Shown: positions 8,463 through 17,073 of the stretch, piece after piece
Numbering within the stretch: the first letter of the stretch is position 1
Layout of the letters: every line of letters begins with the position of its first letter
NCBI RefSeq assembly: GCF_047237965.1
Contig: NZ_JBDFLX010000001.1
Location: 4,092,001 to 4,156,000, forward strand
DNA: 64,000 nt
Source: Noviherbaspirillum_A sp047237965
Lineage (GTDB): Bacteria > Pseudomonadota > Gammaproteobacteria > Burkholderiales > Burkholderiaceae_D
Direction of reading: 5' to 3'
Translations under genes and position numbers: made by a program
Notes under the pieces: generated by a model
Databases searched by the model: none
What the model saw: only the letters and a program-made list of their open reading frames with translations
What the model was told of the DNA's origin: nothing

Positions 8463-9188
8463 ATGTATCCACTACAGGAACAGTTCAAGAACGATGCGCT
8501 TGCGCAGCTGAACTCCCAAATGCTTCAGGCGGGTCGGATCGCCGGCAACCTGCTTGAGATCGGCCGTCAGATCGGCGTGCTCAATGTACGCACCGGCAAG
8601 GCGTCCGCCGAGGCCCTGACTGGCGCAGTGCAGAAACTGCTCGCGGCGAGTAATCCCGTCGAATTCCTTCAGTTGGCCGCCACCGCGATGCGCCCGGTGC
8701 CGCAGGTCTGGACCGATTATGCGCAACAACTGCGCGGCATCGCCGGCAAGATGGTCGCACCGGTAACCCGTAACCTGGCGGAAGCCGCCACCGACACGCC
8801 GGCTGCGCCTTCCGCCGCGCCGGATCTGCAGGGCGTGGTGCCGCCGGCAGCGATGGACGCAGCCGTAGCGGAACCCGCGTTGCCTGTCGAAGCGCTCGTT
8901 CCGGCCGAAGCCGGGGCGGAAGCTGAAGCCAAGGCCGAACCCGTTGCCGCAGCCTCGCCGGAAGCGAAAGCCGCACCGGAAGTGCCGCAGGCAGTGCAGG
9001 AAGTGACCGAAGCCATCAACAATGTGGCCAAGGCCGCGCCGGTGATCTCCGCTGCCGCCGCCCCGGACGCAAAAACGCTGGCCAAGTCCGCCTTGGTGCC
9101 CAAGGCGGCCGTCAAGGCCAGCCGCGTGCAGGCAATGCAAAAGGGTGCGCCTTCGGGCAAGCAGGCCAGCCGCGCAAAAAAATCCTGA
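8463..9188 (+). CDS. Phasin-family protein with Ala/Pro/Glu-rich C-terminal extension
   Basis: Residues 1-110 form the helical phasin domain (MYPLQEQFKNDALAQLNSQM start, with VEFLQLAATAMRPVPQVWTDY). Residues from about 115 on are a low-complexity Ala/Glu/Pro tail ending in a Lys-rich KKS, typical of PHA granule surface proteins of the phasin_2 type. Such proteins coat polyhydroxyalkanoate granules. The start is supported by CATGAGGAATCC just upstream. A second phasin gene follows 186 bp downstream, with its own palindromic control site. The basic, alanine-rich tail could also interact with DNA, as in PhaM-like proteins; this is speculative. Confidence 0.85.
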   Translation: MYPLQEQFKNDALAQLNSQMLQAGRIAGNLLEIGRQIGVLNVRTGKASAEALTGAVQKLLAASNPVEFLQLAATAMRPVPQVWTDYAQQLRGIAGKMVAPVTRNLAEAATDTPAAPSAAPDLQGVVPPAAMDAAVAEPALPVEALVPAEAGAEAEAKAEPVAAASPEAKAAPEVPQAVQEVTEAINNVAKAAPVISAAAAPDAKTLAKSALVPKAAVKASRVQAMQKGAPSGKQASRAKKS

Positions 9189-9303
9189 CAGGAATTACAT
9201 TTCTTTTTTGAAATTAGGCGGAAATAGTTAATCGCGCACATTCCGGTTCGATCAACGAATTTTATGCCTGAAACCGCTGATTTTCGCGTAAAATCCATTA
9301 TGT

Positions 9304-9326
9304 TGCACTGCAATATAAGCAGTGCA
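9304..9326. promoter_or_regulatory. Palindrome TGCACTGC-N7-GCAGTGCA upstream of second phasin
   Basis: A perfect 8-bp inverted repeat with a 7-bp AT-only spacer lies 49 bp upstream of the phasin start, in a promoter-like AT-rich stretch. Its TGC/GCA arms suit a PhaR-type repressor that senses PHA granules. Binding is inferred; PhaR is not encoded in this window. Confidence 0.55.
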
Positions 9327-9374
9327 TGCATCCCAACCCATCAATCGCAATCCTGAATCATTTCGGAGAACCGC

Positions 9375-9962
9375 ATGTTTCCCAATGTCGAGCAGTACCT
9401 CAATTCGAGCAAGGCGCTGATGCAATCGCAGGCAAGCGCATTTCAGACCCTGGCTGGCAGCGCGCTGGAAAGCGCCGAGAAAGTGGCGACGCTGAACTTG
9501 GCGGCAATGAAGGCATCCGCCCAGGACTTCGGCAATGTGCTGACCCAGGCAAGCGCAGCGCGCGATCCGCAGGCATTCCTCGCACTGGTGACGGCGCAGT
9601 TCCAGCCCAATACCGAGAAGGCTGCGTCCTACGCCCGTTACATGGGCGAGATCTTCAGCGAAACGCAGCAGATTTTTTCCAAGACCGCGGAAGCCCAGGT
9701 CGCCGAAGTCAGCCGCGCAGCCACTGCCATCGTCGACCAGTTCGCAGCAGCCTCGCCCGCCGGTTCGTCCGATGCCATGGCGCTGGTCAAGTCCATGATG
9801 GGCACGGCCAATGCGGTGTATGAGCAGGTCAACAAGGTTGCCAAGCAGACCGGCGAAGCCATGCAGGCACAGGCAGCCAATCTGTCGGGCCAGTTCGTCA
9901 AGCCGGTCCAGGCAGCGACCAATCAGACCGTCTCCGCCGTCACCGATAGCGCAGCAGCCTGA
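9375..9962 (+). CDS. phaP: Phasin (PhaP-type PHA granule protein)
   Basis: The 195-residue amphipathic helical protein is of the standard phasin family (PhaP, about 190 residues). It begins MFPNVEQYLNSSKALMQSQ and contains the conserved segment DPQAFLALVTAQFQPNTEKA. It coats polyhydroxyalkanoate granules and controls their size and number. CATTTCGGAGAACCGC upstream supplies the ribosome site. A strong terminator follows 20 bp after the stop, so the gene is probably monocistronic. The upstream palindrome suggests PhaR control. Confidence 0.93.
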   Translation: MFPNVEQYLNSSKALMQSQASAFQTLAGSALESAEKVATLNLAAMKASAQDFGNVLTQASAARDPQAFLALVTAQFQPNTEKAASYARYMGEIFSETQQIFSKTAEAQVAEVSRAATAIVDQFAAASPAGSSDAMALVKSMMGTANAVYEQVNKVAKQTGEAMQAQAANLSGQFVKPVQAATNQTVSAVTDSAAA

Positions 9963-9981
9963 ATCCGGCATCGCTGAACAA

Positions 9982-10009
9982 ATCGCCCGCCTTGCGGGCG
10001 ATTTTTTTT
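9982..10009 (+). terminator. Rho-independent terminator of the phasin gene
   Basis: ATCGCCCGC-CTT-GCGGGCGAT forms a perfect 9-bp stem, followed by eight T residues, 20 bp after the phaP stop codon. Confidence 0.93.
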
Positions 10010-10063
10010 GGGGCGTGCTGATGGCGGGGCCGGGAAGCCGTCCTTGCCTTTCGCGTCGCCCGC

Positions 10064-10825
10064 TCAGGAATGCAGTTCATTGACGCCCACCAGCGCCACA
10101 GAGATATTGTCAGCGCCACCGGCCGCATTGGCCGCATCGATCAGCGCCGCGCCGGCGTCGGCCAGCGTGCCGGCGGCCCGCAACAGCACTTGCGCAATCT
10201 CTTCATCGTCCAGCATGTCGTTCAGGCCGTCCGAGCAAAACAGATAGACGTCGCCGCGCTCCACCGCATGCTCATGCACTTCCACCGCGAGTTCGGCCTC
10301 GACGCCCAGTGCTCGCGTGACCAGGTTGCGTATCGACGAACCGCGCGCCTCCTGCACCGTCAGCAGCCCGCTGTCGATGCGTTCCTGCAGCACCGAATGG
10401 TCGCGCGTGATCAGGCTCAGCAGGCCATCGCGCAGCCGGTAAGCCCGCGAGTCGCCCGCATGCGCCACGACCAGCCTGTCCTGATGAAACAGGCCGGCAA
10501 CCAGCGTGGCGCCCATGCCGCGGTAAGCCGGCTCGTCGAGCGCCGCGGCAATGATGGCGGTATTGGCCTCCAGCACCGCGTCGACCAGCACTTGCCACAG
10601 ATCGTCGGGAACGATGGGCCGGTGCCGGAAGTGCTGCTCGACCACATCCTTGATCACCGACACGGCGATATCGCTAGCCACTTCCCCCGCCGCGTAGCCA
10701 CCCATGCCATCGGCCAGCACCACCAGTCCGCAAGCCGGCAGCACCGTAACCGCATCTTCATTGTGATCGCGCACCCGGCCGGCGTCGGTCAAGGCGGCGT
10801 AGTCGAATCCGGCATGGGTGGACAT
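10064..10825 (-). CDS. PP2C-family serine/threonine protein phosphatase
   Basis: The 253-residue protein is of the Stp1/PrpC type, a metal-dependent phosphatase for Ser/Thr phosphoproteins. All core motifs are present in order: RDHNEDAV (N-terminal metal ligands), ADGMGGYAAGE, AHAGDSRAYRL, LITRDHSV, LFCSDGLNDML and the C-terminal DNISVALV. It starts MSTHAGFDY at 10825. Such genes often pair with a Hanks-type kinase or a type VI secretion cluster, but neither is adjacent here, so the partner kinase is unknown. The gene is transcribed alone, opposite to its downstream neighbours. Confidence 0.9.
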   Translation of the reverse strand: MSTHAGFDYAALTDAGRVRDHNEDAVTVLPACGLVVLADGMGGYAAGEVASDIAVSVIKDVVEQHFRHRPIVPDDLWQVLVDAVLEANTAIIAAALDEPAYRGMGATLVAGLFHQDRLVVAHAGDSRAYRLRDGLLSLITRDHSVLQERIDSGLLTVQEARGSSIRNLVTRALGVEAELAVEVHEHAVERGDVYLFCSDGLNDMLDDEEIAQVLLRAAGTLADAGAALIDAANAAGGADNISVALVGVNELHS

Positions 10826-11125
10826 GAGGGCGCGGGGGTTGTCAGGATTCAAACAATATAGCGCAGTGCATTGGAGAGCGGCAATGGCGGCATGCCGGGA
10901 GCCGGCGCGTGCCGCGCGCAGCCGCCGCATTTGTGAAGGTAATGGAGCAGGCGCCTGCGTTGTTGCCGTTGCCGTTCAAGCCTCGCTGAGAGCGTTTGCT
11001 TGTTGCATCCAGCCCGGCGCCGCGTTCCGTGGCGGTCTGCGCAAGGCGGCTTGCGGTCGCCCGAACTTTTTGCTGCCTGCTGACTCCCTCCGAGTGATCA
11101 TCCATTTCAGCAGAAGGAGAAGCAC
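10826..11125. other. Intergenic region between phosphatase and PfpI genes
   Basis: This 300-bp divergent gap contains short GTTGCC repeats (about 10958-10975) that resemble the hexanucleotide tails of the composite repeats, and a strong ribosome site (GAAGGAGAAGCAC) before the downstream ATG. I see no gene or RNA in it. Confidence 0.5.
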
Positions 11126-11725
11126 ATGGACCCGGCACTCAACGGACTGCACATCGCCATCCTCGTTACCGATGGCTTCGAGCAGGTGGAGCTGACGCAA
11201 CCCAGGGACGCGCTGGAAAGCGAGGGCGCGATCACCAAGATCATTTCCGACAAGCGCGGCATGGTGCAGGGCATGAATCATGACCAGCCGGCCGACCAGT
11301 TCCCGGTGGACCTGACCTTCGACGAAGCCTATTCGCAAGACTTCGATGCCGTGCTGCTGCCCGGCGGCGAGGTCAATTCGGCGCGGATACGCAGCAACGA
11401 GCTCGCGCAGAAGATCGTGAAAGGCATCGCGGCGCAGGACAAGCCGATTGCAGTCATCTGCCACGGCGCATGGCTGCTGGCCGCGGCCGGGCTGGTGCAG
11501 GGCAAGACCATGACCAGCCACCAGGACCTGGAACAGGACCTGAAAAAGGCCGGCGTCAACTGGGTGGATCAGGAAGTGGTGGTGGACGGCAACTGGGTCA
11601 GCAGCCGCAAGCCGGAGGACATACCGGCATTCAATGCGCGCATGGTCGAGGTCTTCGGGCAACGCATGCGCGACAGCGTGGCGGGGACGCCGGACGAGGG
11701 CGCCGTCGGCATCGCGTCGAGCTGA
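11126..11725 (+). CDS. DJ-1/PfpI-family type 1 glutamine amidotransferase-like protein
   Basis: The 199-residue protein carries the DJ-1/PfpI fold. The nucleophile elbow is AVICHGAWLL with the family Cys, and the acidic partner sits in LLPGGEVNS. Family members such as YhbO are reported as stress-protective deglycases or peptidases (C56). The family usually ends near residue 180; this one has a ~15-residue extension (VAGTPDEGAVGIASS). GAAGGAGAAGCAC precedes the ATG. It is flanked by unrelated genes and is probably a single stress-response gene. Confidence 0.9.
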   Translation: MDPALNGLHIAILVTDGFEQVELTQPRDALESEGAITKIISDKRGMVQGMNHDQPADQFPVDLTFDEAYSQDFDAVLLPGGEVNSARIRSNELAQKIVKGIAAQDKPIAVICHGAWLLAAAGLVQGKTMTSHQDLEQDLKKAGVNWVDQEVVVDGNWVSSRKPEDIPAFNARMVEVFGQRMRDSVAGTPDEGAVGIASS

Positions 11726-11776
11726 TGCCGGGACCGCATGTCGCCGCGATGCGGGCTGGCGGCATGCAGGCAGGCG

Positions 11777-12982
11777 TCAGGACTTCGGCTTGGCTTCCTC
11801 GCGCCGGTTGAAGCCGGCGACCATGTCGAAGCGGAACAGCCGGCATTCGATTGCGCCGTTGAAGAACGGCGTCTTGCGCGCTTCCTTCAGGCGCAGCAGC
11901 CTGGGCAGGCCGAGGTCGGCGGTGAACAGGAACACCTTCCAGCCGGCGAAGCGCTGCTTGAGCGTGGTGCCGAATGCGCTGAAGAAGGCAATCGCCATGT
12001 CGTCTTCCGGCATGGTGCTGTCGCCGCGCACGCCGATCCGCTCGCCGTAGGGCGGATTGGTGACGATGAAACCCGGCGCCTCGCTGGGCGGCTTGACTTC
12101 CTGCGCCTCGATCTGCTTCAGCGGCACCTCGAACGGAATGCCGGCGCGCTGCAGGTTGGCGCGCGCCATGGCCACCATGTCGCCGGAAATGTCGCTGCCG
12201 AAAATGGTCGGCTCGGCCGGCAGGGGCCGCGGCTTGACGCTGCCCTTGACCTGCCGCCATTCATCGGCGCTGAAGGGATTGAACTTCTCGAATGCAAAGG
12301 CGCGGCGGGCGCCGGGCGGGATGCCGGCCAGCATCTGCGCCGCCTCGGCGAGTATGGTGCCGGAGCCGCACATCGGATCGAACAGCACCTCGCCGGGTTT
12401 CCAGCCCGATACCCGCAGCAGGCCGGCCGCGAGGTTCTCGCGCAGCGGCGCGTCGCCGGTGTCGAGCCGCCAGCCGCGCTTGAACAGCGCCTCGCCCGAG
12501 GTGTCGAGATAGAGCGTGACGGTGCGCGCGTCGATGAAGGCAAACACCCGCATGTCGGGCGTGCGGGTGTTGACCGACGGCCGCTTGCCGCAGAGGTCGC
12601 GGAAACGGTCGCAGACGGCGTCCTTGATCTTCAGCGTGGTGAATTCCAGGCTCTTCAGCGGCGACTTGATGGCGGTGACGTCGATACGGATCGTATGGTC
12701 CACCTCGAACCAGTCTTCCCAGGGCTGGGCCAGCGCCAGGTCGTAGACATCGTTTTCATTGAGATAGCTGGCATGCGCCACCCGCATCAATACCCGGGAC
12801 GCGATGCGTGAATGCAGGTTGACCCGCATCGCATCGGCCATCGTGCCCGAGCAATGCACGCCGCCCGGCACCTGGGTGTGGACCTTGAGCGTGGGCGAAT
12901 AGCCTTGCGCGATCTCGTTGAGTTCTTCCGCCAGAGCGGCTTCCATGCCGCGCGGGCAGGGGCAAAAATAGGAATGGTTCAT
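11777..12982 (-). CDS. THUMP-domain class I SAM-dependent rRNA guanine-N2 methyltransferase (RlmL-like)
   Basis: The 401-residue protein matches the short RlmL/YpsC type. An N-terminal ferredoxin-like/THUMP region (MNHSYFCPCPRGMEAALAEEL) is followed by a Rossmann methyltransferase. FDPMCGSGTI is the SAM-binding loop and TNPPYGER is the catalytic NPPY motif of N2-guanine methyltransferases. It lacks the second methyltransferase domain (RlmK) of the fused enterobacterial RlmKL. The likely target is G2445 of 23S rRNA. The next gene downstream is convergent (PfpI). Confidence 0.88.
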   Translation of the reverse strand: MNHSYFCPCPRGMEAALAEELNEIAQGYSPTLKVHTQVPGGVHCSGTMADAMRVNLHSRIASRVLMRVAHASYLNENDVYDLALAQPWEDWFEVDHTIRIDVTAIKSPLKSLEFTTLKIKDAVCDRFRDLCGKRPSVNTRTPDMRVFAFIDARTVTLYLDTSGEALFKRGWRLDTGDAPLRENLAAGLLRVSGWKPGEVLFDPMCGSGTILAEAAQMLAGIPPGARRAFAFEKFNPFSADEWRQVKGSVKPRPLPAEPTIFGSDISGDMVAMARANLQRAGIPFEVPLKQIEAQEVKPPSEAPGFIVTNPPYGERIGVRGDSTMPEDDMAIAFFSAFGTTLKQRFAGWKVFLFTADLGLPRLLRLKEARKTPFFNGAIECRLFRFDMVAGFNRREEAKPKS

Positions 12983-13033
12983 GGGGTACCCTTTGTCCGT
13001 GGTGGTGCTGTTGTGCTGCTATGTCCGTGATGC

Positions 13034-13069
13034 CGGTTGTAGCGGTTGCGGCGGTTGTAGCGGTTATGG
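13034..13069. repeat. 18-bp tandem duplication
   Basis: Two adjacent copies of an 18-bp unit beginning CGGTTGTAGCGGTT differ at two positions. They lie in the 104-bp gap between the RNA methyltransferase start and the isomerase stop. Confidence 0.8.
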
Positions 13070-13086
13070 CCGGGAATGACGTGAAG

Positions 13087-13692
13087 TCATTCCCTGAGGA
13101 AGGCGCGTTCGACGAAGTCGAGCCGGTCCTGGCCCCAGTACGGCTCGCCGTCGACGACATACCACGGCGCGCCAAATACATTGGCGGCGATGGCGTCGTC
13201 GGTGTAGCGCTGGTATTCGGCCTGCACGGCGGCGGTGGCGGCTGCTTTCATCAGGGCCGCGCCGTCTAGTCCGGCCTCGCCGGCAATCGCGGCCAGCGTG
13301 GCGTCATCGGCGATATTGCGCTGCTCGGCCCACACCGCGCTGCCGATGCGGCCGGTCAGGTCCATGGCGGCCTCGTTGCCGTGCGCCAGCTTGGCGGCGA
13401 TGATCAGGAATGCCGCCGGGTCGCCCGCGACGGGGAAGAACTGCGGCTGCAGGTTCATCGGCTTGCCCAGATAACGGCTCCAGCGTTCCAGTTCCACCAG
13501 CCGGTAGGCCTGGCGCTGCGGCGCCCGCTTGGCCAGCGGCAAGCCGCCGGAAAGGCCGAACACCCGGCCGAGGTCGAATGGACGCACGTCTACTTGCACC
13601 TGGTATTGACGCGCCAGGTCGGCGAAGCGCTGGTGGCCCAAATAGACGTAAGGCGAGGGCGGGGCGAGATAGTAGGTGCAGGTTTGCGTCAT
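13087..13692 (-). CDS. DSBA-fold 2-hydroxychromene-2-carboxylate isomerase family protein
   Basis: The 201-residue protein has the kappa-class GST/DSBA thioredoxin fold of 2-hydroxychromene-2-carboxylate isomerases (NahD-like). The opening strand and active-site Ser are in YYLAPPSPYVYLG, and the cis-Pro segment is FGAPWYVVDGEPYWGQDRLDFV, both diagnostic. Family members isomerise aromatic-degradation intermediates with glutathione, but many Burkholderiales paralogs have no known aromatic pathway beside them, as here. It lies 15 bp downstream of the HemJ/CopD gene on the same strand, probably co-transcribed. Confidence 0.88.
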   Translation of the reverse strand: MTQTCTYYLAPPSPYVYLGHQRFADLARQYQVQVDVRPFDLGRVFGLSGGLPLAKRAPQRQAYRLVELERWSRYLGKPMNLQPQFFPVAGDPAAFLIIAAKLAHGNEAAMDLTGRIGSAVWAEQRNIADDATLAAIAGEAGLDGAALMKAAATAAVQAEYQRYTDDAIAANVFGAPWYVVDGEPYWGQDRLDFVERAFLRE

Positions 13693-13707
13693 GGATGGCT
13701 CGGTTTC

Positions 13708-14136
13708 TTAAAAGGGTTTGACCACGACCAGGATGGTCACGGCCAGCAGCCCGATCACGGGGACTTCATTGAACCAGCGGTACCAGGTATGGCTGCGCGC
13801 ATTGCGGCCGCCTTCGAACTTGCGCAGCAGCGAGCCGCAGGCGTGGTGATAGCCAATCAGCAGCACCACCAGCGCCAGCTTGGCATGCAGCCAGCCATTG
13901 CCCGGCCCGCGGCCGATGCCATAGCCCAGCCACAGCCACAGGCCGAAGGCCAGCGCCGCCACCATCAGCATGCCGGAGAAGCGGTACAGCTTCCTCGCCA
14001 TCAGCAGCAGGCGATCGGTCGTGGTTCTGTCTTCCGGCGCCACCATGGCCAGGTTGACGAAAATTCGCGGCAGGTAGAACAGGCCGGCGAACCAGGAGGC
14101 GACGAAGACGATGTGCAGCGATTTGACCCAGAGCAT
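13708..14136 (-). CDS. hemJ: HemJ/CopD-family small membrane protein
   Basis: The 142-residue protein has four hydrophobic segments (around residues 5-25, 55-75, 83-103 and 122-140). It fits the UPF0093 family, to which the protoporphyrinogen IX oxidase HemJ belongs. The conserved N-terminal His (VKSLHIVFVASWFAGLFYLP) and the Lys in WLHAKLALVV correspond to the residues linked to heme binding in HemJ. Ferrochelatase is encoded elsewhere in the window (30560-31666). It may equally be annotated as CopD-like. It sits 32 bp downstream of proA on the same strand. Confidence 0.75.
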   Translation of the reverse strand: MLWVKSLHIVFVASWFAGLFYLPRIFVNLAMVAPEDRTTTDRLLLMARKLYRFSGMLMVAALAFGLWLWLGYGIGRGPGNGWLHAKLALVVLLIGYHHACGSLLRKFEGGRNARSHTWYRWFNEVPVIGLLAVTILVVVKPF

Positions 14137-14168
14137 GCGGTATGTGTTCCTTCAGTTGATCGGTGCGC

Positions 14169-15434
14169 TTACTTGCGCACTTCGCCGTGGCCGAACACCA
14201 CGTACTTCAGCGAGGTGAGGCCTTCCAGGCCGACCGGGCCGCGGGCATGCAGCTTGTCGTTGGAGATGCCGATCTCCGCGCCCAGGCCGTACTCGAAGCC
14301 GTCGGCGAAGCGGGTCGATGCGTTCACCATCACCGAGGCGGAATCGACCTCGCGCAGGAAGCGCATCGCCCGGCTGTAGTTCTCGGTGACGATGGCGTCG
14401 GTGTGCTTGGAGGAGTAGGTGTTGATGTGGTCGATGGCCTCGTCCATGTCGTCGACGATCTTCACTGCCAGGATGGGCGCCAGGTATTCGGTCTGCCAGT
14501 CGGCTTCGGTGGCGTGCGCCAGGTGCGGATAGCCGGCCAGCAGCGTGTGCGCGGTTTCATCGGCGCGCAATTCCACTTCGCGGGTGCGGTACAGCGCGGC
14601 CAGGCGCAGCAAGGCCTCGGGCGCGATCTCGCGCGCCACCAGCAGGGTTTCCATGGTGTTGCAGGTGCCGTAGCGGTGACATTTGGCATTGAAGGCGATC
14701 GCCAACGCCTTTTCGATGTCGGCCTGGTCGTCGATGTAGACATGGCAGATGCCATCCAGGTGCTTGATCATCGGCACCGTGGATTCCTGCATCAGCCGTT
14801 CGATCAGGCCCTTGCCGCCGCGCGGCACGATCACGTCCACATACTGCGGCATGGTGATCAGCGCGCCGACCGCGGCACGGTCGGTGGTCTCGACGATCTG
14901 CACGCCGTCGGCCGGCAGGCCGGCGCCGGCCATGCCTTCCTTCACCAGCTTGGCCAGCGCCTGGTTGCAATGGATCGCTTCCGAGCCGCCGCGCAGGATG
15001 GTGGCGTTGCCGCTCTTGATGCACAGGCCGGCGGCGTCCACCGTCACGTTGGGACGGGCTTCATAGATGATGCCGATCACGCCCAGCGGCACCCGCATCT
15101 GGCCGACCTGGATGCCGGTCGGGCGGAACTTCATGTTGGAGATTTCGCCGATCGGGTCGGGCAGGGCGACGATCTGCTCCAGGCCTTCGGCCATGGTGGC
15201 AATCGCCTGGTCCGACAGCGTCAGGCGGTCCAGCATGGCCGGCGCCAGGCCGGCGGCGCGGGCGGCTTCCAGGTCGCGCTGGTTGGCTGCCTTCAGCTGT
15301 TCGGCGTCGCGCCGGATCGCGGCGGCGATCAGCGACAGCGCCTGGTTCTTGACGGCGGTGTCGGCGCGGGCCATGCCGCGCGATGCGGCGCGGGCGCGCT
15401 GGCCGACTTCACTCATGTACTGTTGGATATCCAT
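14169..15434 (-). CDS. proA: Glutamate-5-semialdehyde dehydrogenase (gamma-glutamyl phosphate reductase)
   Basis: ProA reduces L-glutamyl-5-phosphate to the semialdehyde with NADPH in proline synthesis. The 421-residue protein has the family length. The catalytic Cys is in YGTCNTMETLLVA, and the LGVIGIIYEARPNVT and SGNATILRGGSEA segments are typical of the cofactor-binding region. The start at 15434 (MDIQQYMSEVG) follows AAGAGGAAAGAA. It lies 30 bp downstream of holA. proB is not in the window. Confidence 0.96.
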   Translation of the reverse strand: MDIQQYMSEVGQRARAASRGMARADTAVKNQALSLIAAAIRRDAEQLKAANQRDLEAARAAGLAPAMLDRLTLSDQAIATMAEGLEQIVALPDPIGEISNMKFRPTGIQVGQMRVPLGVIGIIYEARPNVTVDAAGLCIKSGNATILRGGSEAIHCNQALAKLVKEGMAGAGLPADGVQIVETTDRAAVGALITMPQYVDVIVPRGGKGLIERLMQESTVPMIKHLDGICHVYIDDQADIEKALAIAFNAKCHRYGTCNTMETLLVAREIAPEALLRLAALYRTREVELRADETAHTLLAGYPHLAHATEADWQTEYLAPILAVKIVDDMDEAIDHINTYSSKHTDAIVTENYSRAMRFLREVDSASVMVNASTRFADGFEYGLGAEIGISNDKLHARGPVGLEGLTSLKYVVFGHGEVRK

Positions 15435-15464
15435 TTCTTTCCTCTTCAAATGCGTGCGGCCATG

Positions 15465-16490
15465 TCAATGGGCGCGGCCGCGGGCCAGCTTCAGTCCCAG
15501 TTGCAGGAGCGCGTCCCAGGGGTCGCCGGAAAACGCCTTGGCGCGCAGGCCCTTGACCATGCGGTCGATCTGCGCCGCATCCTGCAATGCTTCCCGCAGG
15601 AGCGGCAGCGGCAGGCGCCGCAATGCGCCTTCAGCCAGCCGTTCCCGCGGTCCCCAGATGCGATGCTGCTTCAGCAGCGCCGCCATGGGCTGTCCCTGCG
15701 ACAGGCCGGTCTGCAGCTTGAGCAGGGTGCGGATTTCCTCGGCCACCGCCCACAGCACCAGCGGCAGCGCCTCTCCTTCGCCCTTCAAACCCTCCAGCAT
15801 GCGCACCAGGCGCGCCGCGTCGCCGGCCAGCATGGCCTCGCTGAGCTTGAACACATCATAGCGCGCCACGTTCAGCACCGCGTCGTGGATGGCCTCGAAG
15901 CTGAGCTTGCCGGGCGGATGCAGCAGCGCCAGCTTCTGCAGTTCCTGGTGCGCCGCCAGCAGATTGCCTTCGACCCGTTCGACGATGAAGGCAATGCCGT
16001 CGCGGTCGGCGCTCTGCTGCTGCGCCGCCAGGCGCTGGCTTATCCAGTTGGGCAACTGGGCCCGGTCCACCAGCGGGATGTCGATGAACACGCCTGCCTG
16101 CTGCAGGCTGGTCACCCAGGCCGCTTTCTGGCTCGCCCAGTCCAGCTTGGGCAGGGTGATCAGCGTCACATTGTCCGGGTTGAGCGCGGCGGCATAGGCC
16201 TGCAGCGCCTGGCCGCCGTCCTTGCCCGGTTTGCCGGTGGGAATGCGCAGTTCGATCAGCTTGCGCTCGCCGAACAGGGACTGCGACTGGCTGGCGGCCA
16301 GCAGTTCGCCCCACTTGAAGCTGCGCTCCACGCTCAGCACCTCGCGCTCGGCATAGCCCTGGGCACGGGCGCATTTGCGTATCTTGTCGGCCGCCTCCAG
16401 CGCAAGCAGATGCTCGTCGCTGGCGATCACATACAGCGGCGACAGGCTCTTGGCCAGATGCGCGTCCAGCGCGTCGATGCGCAATTGCAT
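15465..16490 (-). CDS. holA: DNA polymerase III subunit delta
   Basis: HolA is the wrench of the clamp loader: it opens the beta clamp. The 341-residue protein is of normal length and begins MQLRIDALDAHLAKSLSPLYVIASDEHLLALEAADKIR-like sequence characteristic of the delta N-terminal domain, which has an ATPase fold without a functional P-loop. The middle segment KRVWGPRE-like region (KQHRIWGPRERL) matches the C-terminal collar domain. It follows lptE by 9 bp, an order conserved in many proteobacteria (leuS-lptE-holA). Confidence 0.95.
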   Translation of the reverse strand: MQLRIDALDAHLAKSLSPLYVIASDEHLLALEAADKIRKCARAQGYAEREVLSVERSFKWGELLAASQSQSLFGERKLIELRIPTGKPGKDGGQALQAYAAALNPDNVTLITLPKLDWASQKAAWVTSLQQAGVFIDIPLVDRAQLPNWISQRLAAQQQSADRDGIAFIVERVEGNLLAAHQELQKLALLHPPGKLSFEAIHDAVLNVARYDVFKLSEAMLAGDAARLVRMLEGLKGEGEALPLVLWAVAEEIRTLLKLQTGLSQGQPMAALLKQHRIWGPRERLAEGALRRLPLPLLREALQDAAQIDRMVKGLRAKAFSGDPWDALLQLGLKLARGRAH

Positions 16491-16499
16491 GGTATCGGC

Positions 16500-17051
16500 C
16501 TACTTGGAAGCCGGGGCCGGCGCCGGGGCCGCTTCCGGGGCCGGCTCCAGCGGCTTGATTGCGGAAATGCGGCGCAGCACCTGCTGCACCAGGTCGGTCT
16601 GCATTTCCTGGTACATCTGGGCTTCCTCGACTTCCTTGGCCAGCGCCTGGGCCTCGTTATAGCTTTGCACGCGGCGGATCAGCACTTCGTTCGGCGCCAG
16701 CAGCTGCCGGCCCTCTTTGTCGATCACGCGGAAGTTGAGCCGGTAGAACAGGTTGTACTCCCGCACCCGGCCCTGGCTGTTCAGGGACAGGATCTGCTTT
16801 TCCCGGCCTTCACGCAGGACTTCCAGTATCGCGTCGGCTTCCTCGCGCGTCTTCACCACCCGCACATTGCCCATCGCGTTGAGGTTGCGCCGCAGTTGCA
16901 CGCCCACCGGCGAGGTTTCGCCAAAGCCCAGGAAGATGGTGGAGAAGGGCAGCGGGTCCTGCGGCCCGCTGCCGCGCAGCGTGAAGCCGCAGGCGCTCAG
17001 CGCCAGCATCACTGCCAGCGCCAGCAGGGTCGTGCTCAACAATTTACGCAT
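16500..17051 (-). CDS. lptE: LPS-assembly lipoprotein LptE
   Basis: LptE is the outer-membrane lipoprotein that plugs LptD and delivers lipopolysaccharide to the cell surface. A lipoprotein signal peptide with lipobox LSAC places the lipidated Cys at residue 21, followed by GFTLRGSG, the usual LptE start of the mature protein. The 183-residue length is normal; the C-terminus is an Ala/Pro-rich tail (APEAAPAPAPASK). The position directly between leuS and holA is the conserved proteobacterial order. Confidence 0.93.
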   Translation of the reverse strand: MRKLLSTTLLALAVMLALSACGFTLRGSGPQDPLPFSTIFLGFGETSPVGVQLRRNLNAMGNVRVVKTREEADAILEVLREGREKQILSLNSQGRVREYNLFYRLNFRVIDKEGRQLLAPNEVLIRRVQSYNEAQALAKEVEEAQMYQEMQTDLVQQVLRRISAIKPLEPAPEAAPAPAPASK

Positions 17052-17073
17052 GGCGTTCCATTTCCTTGATCGC

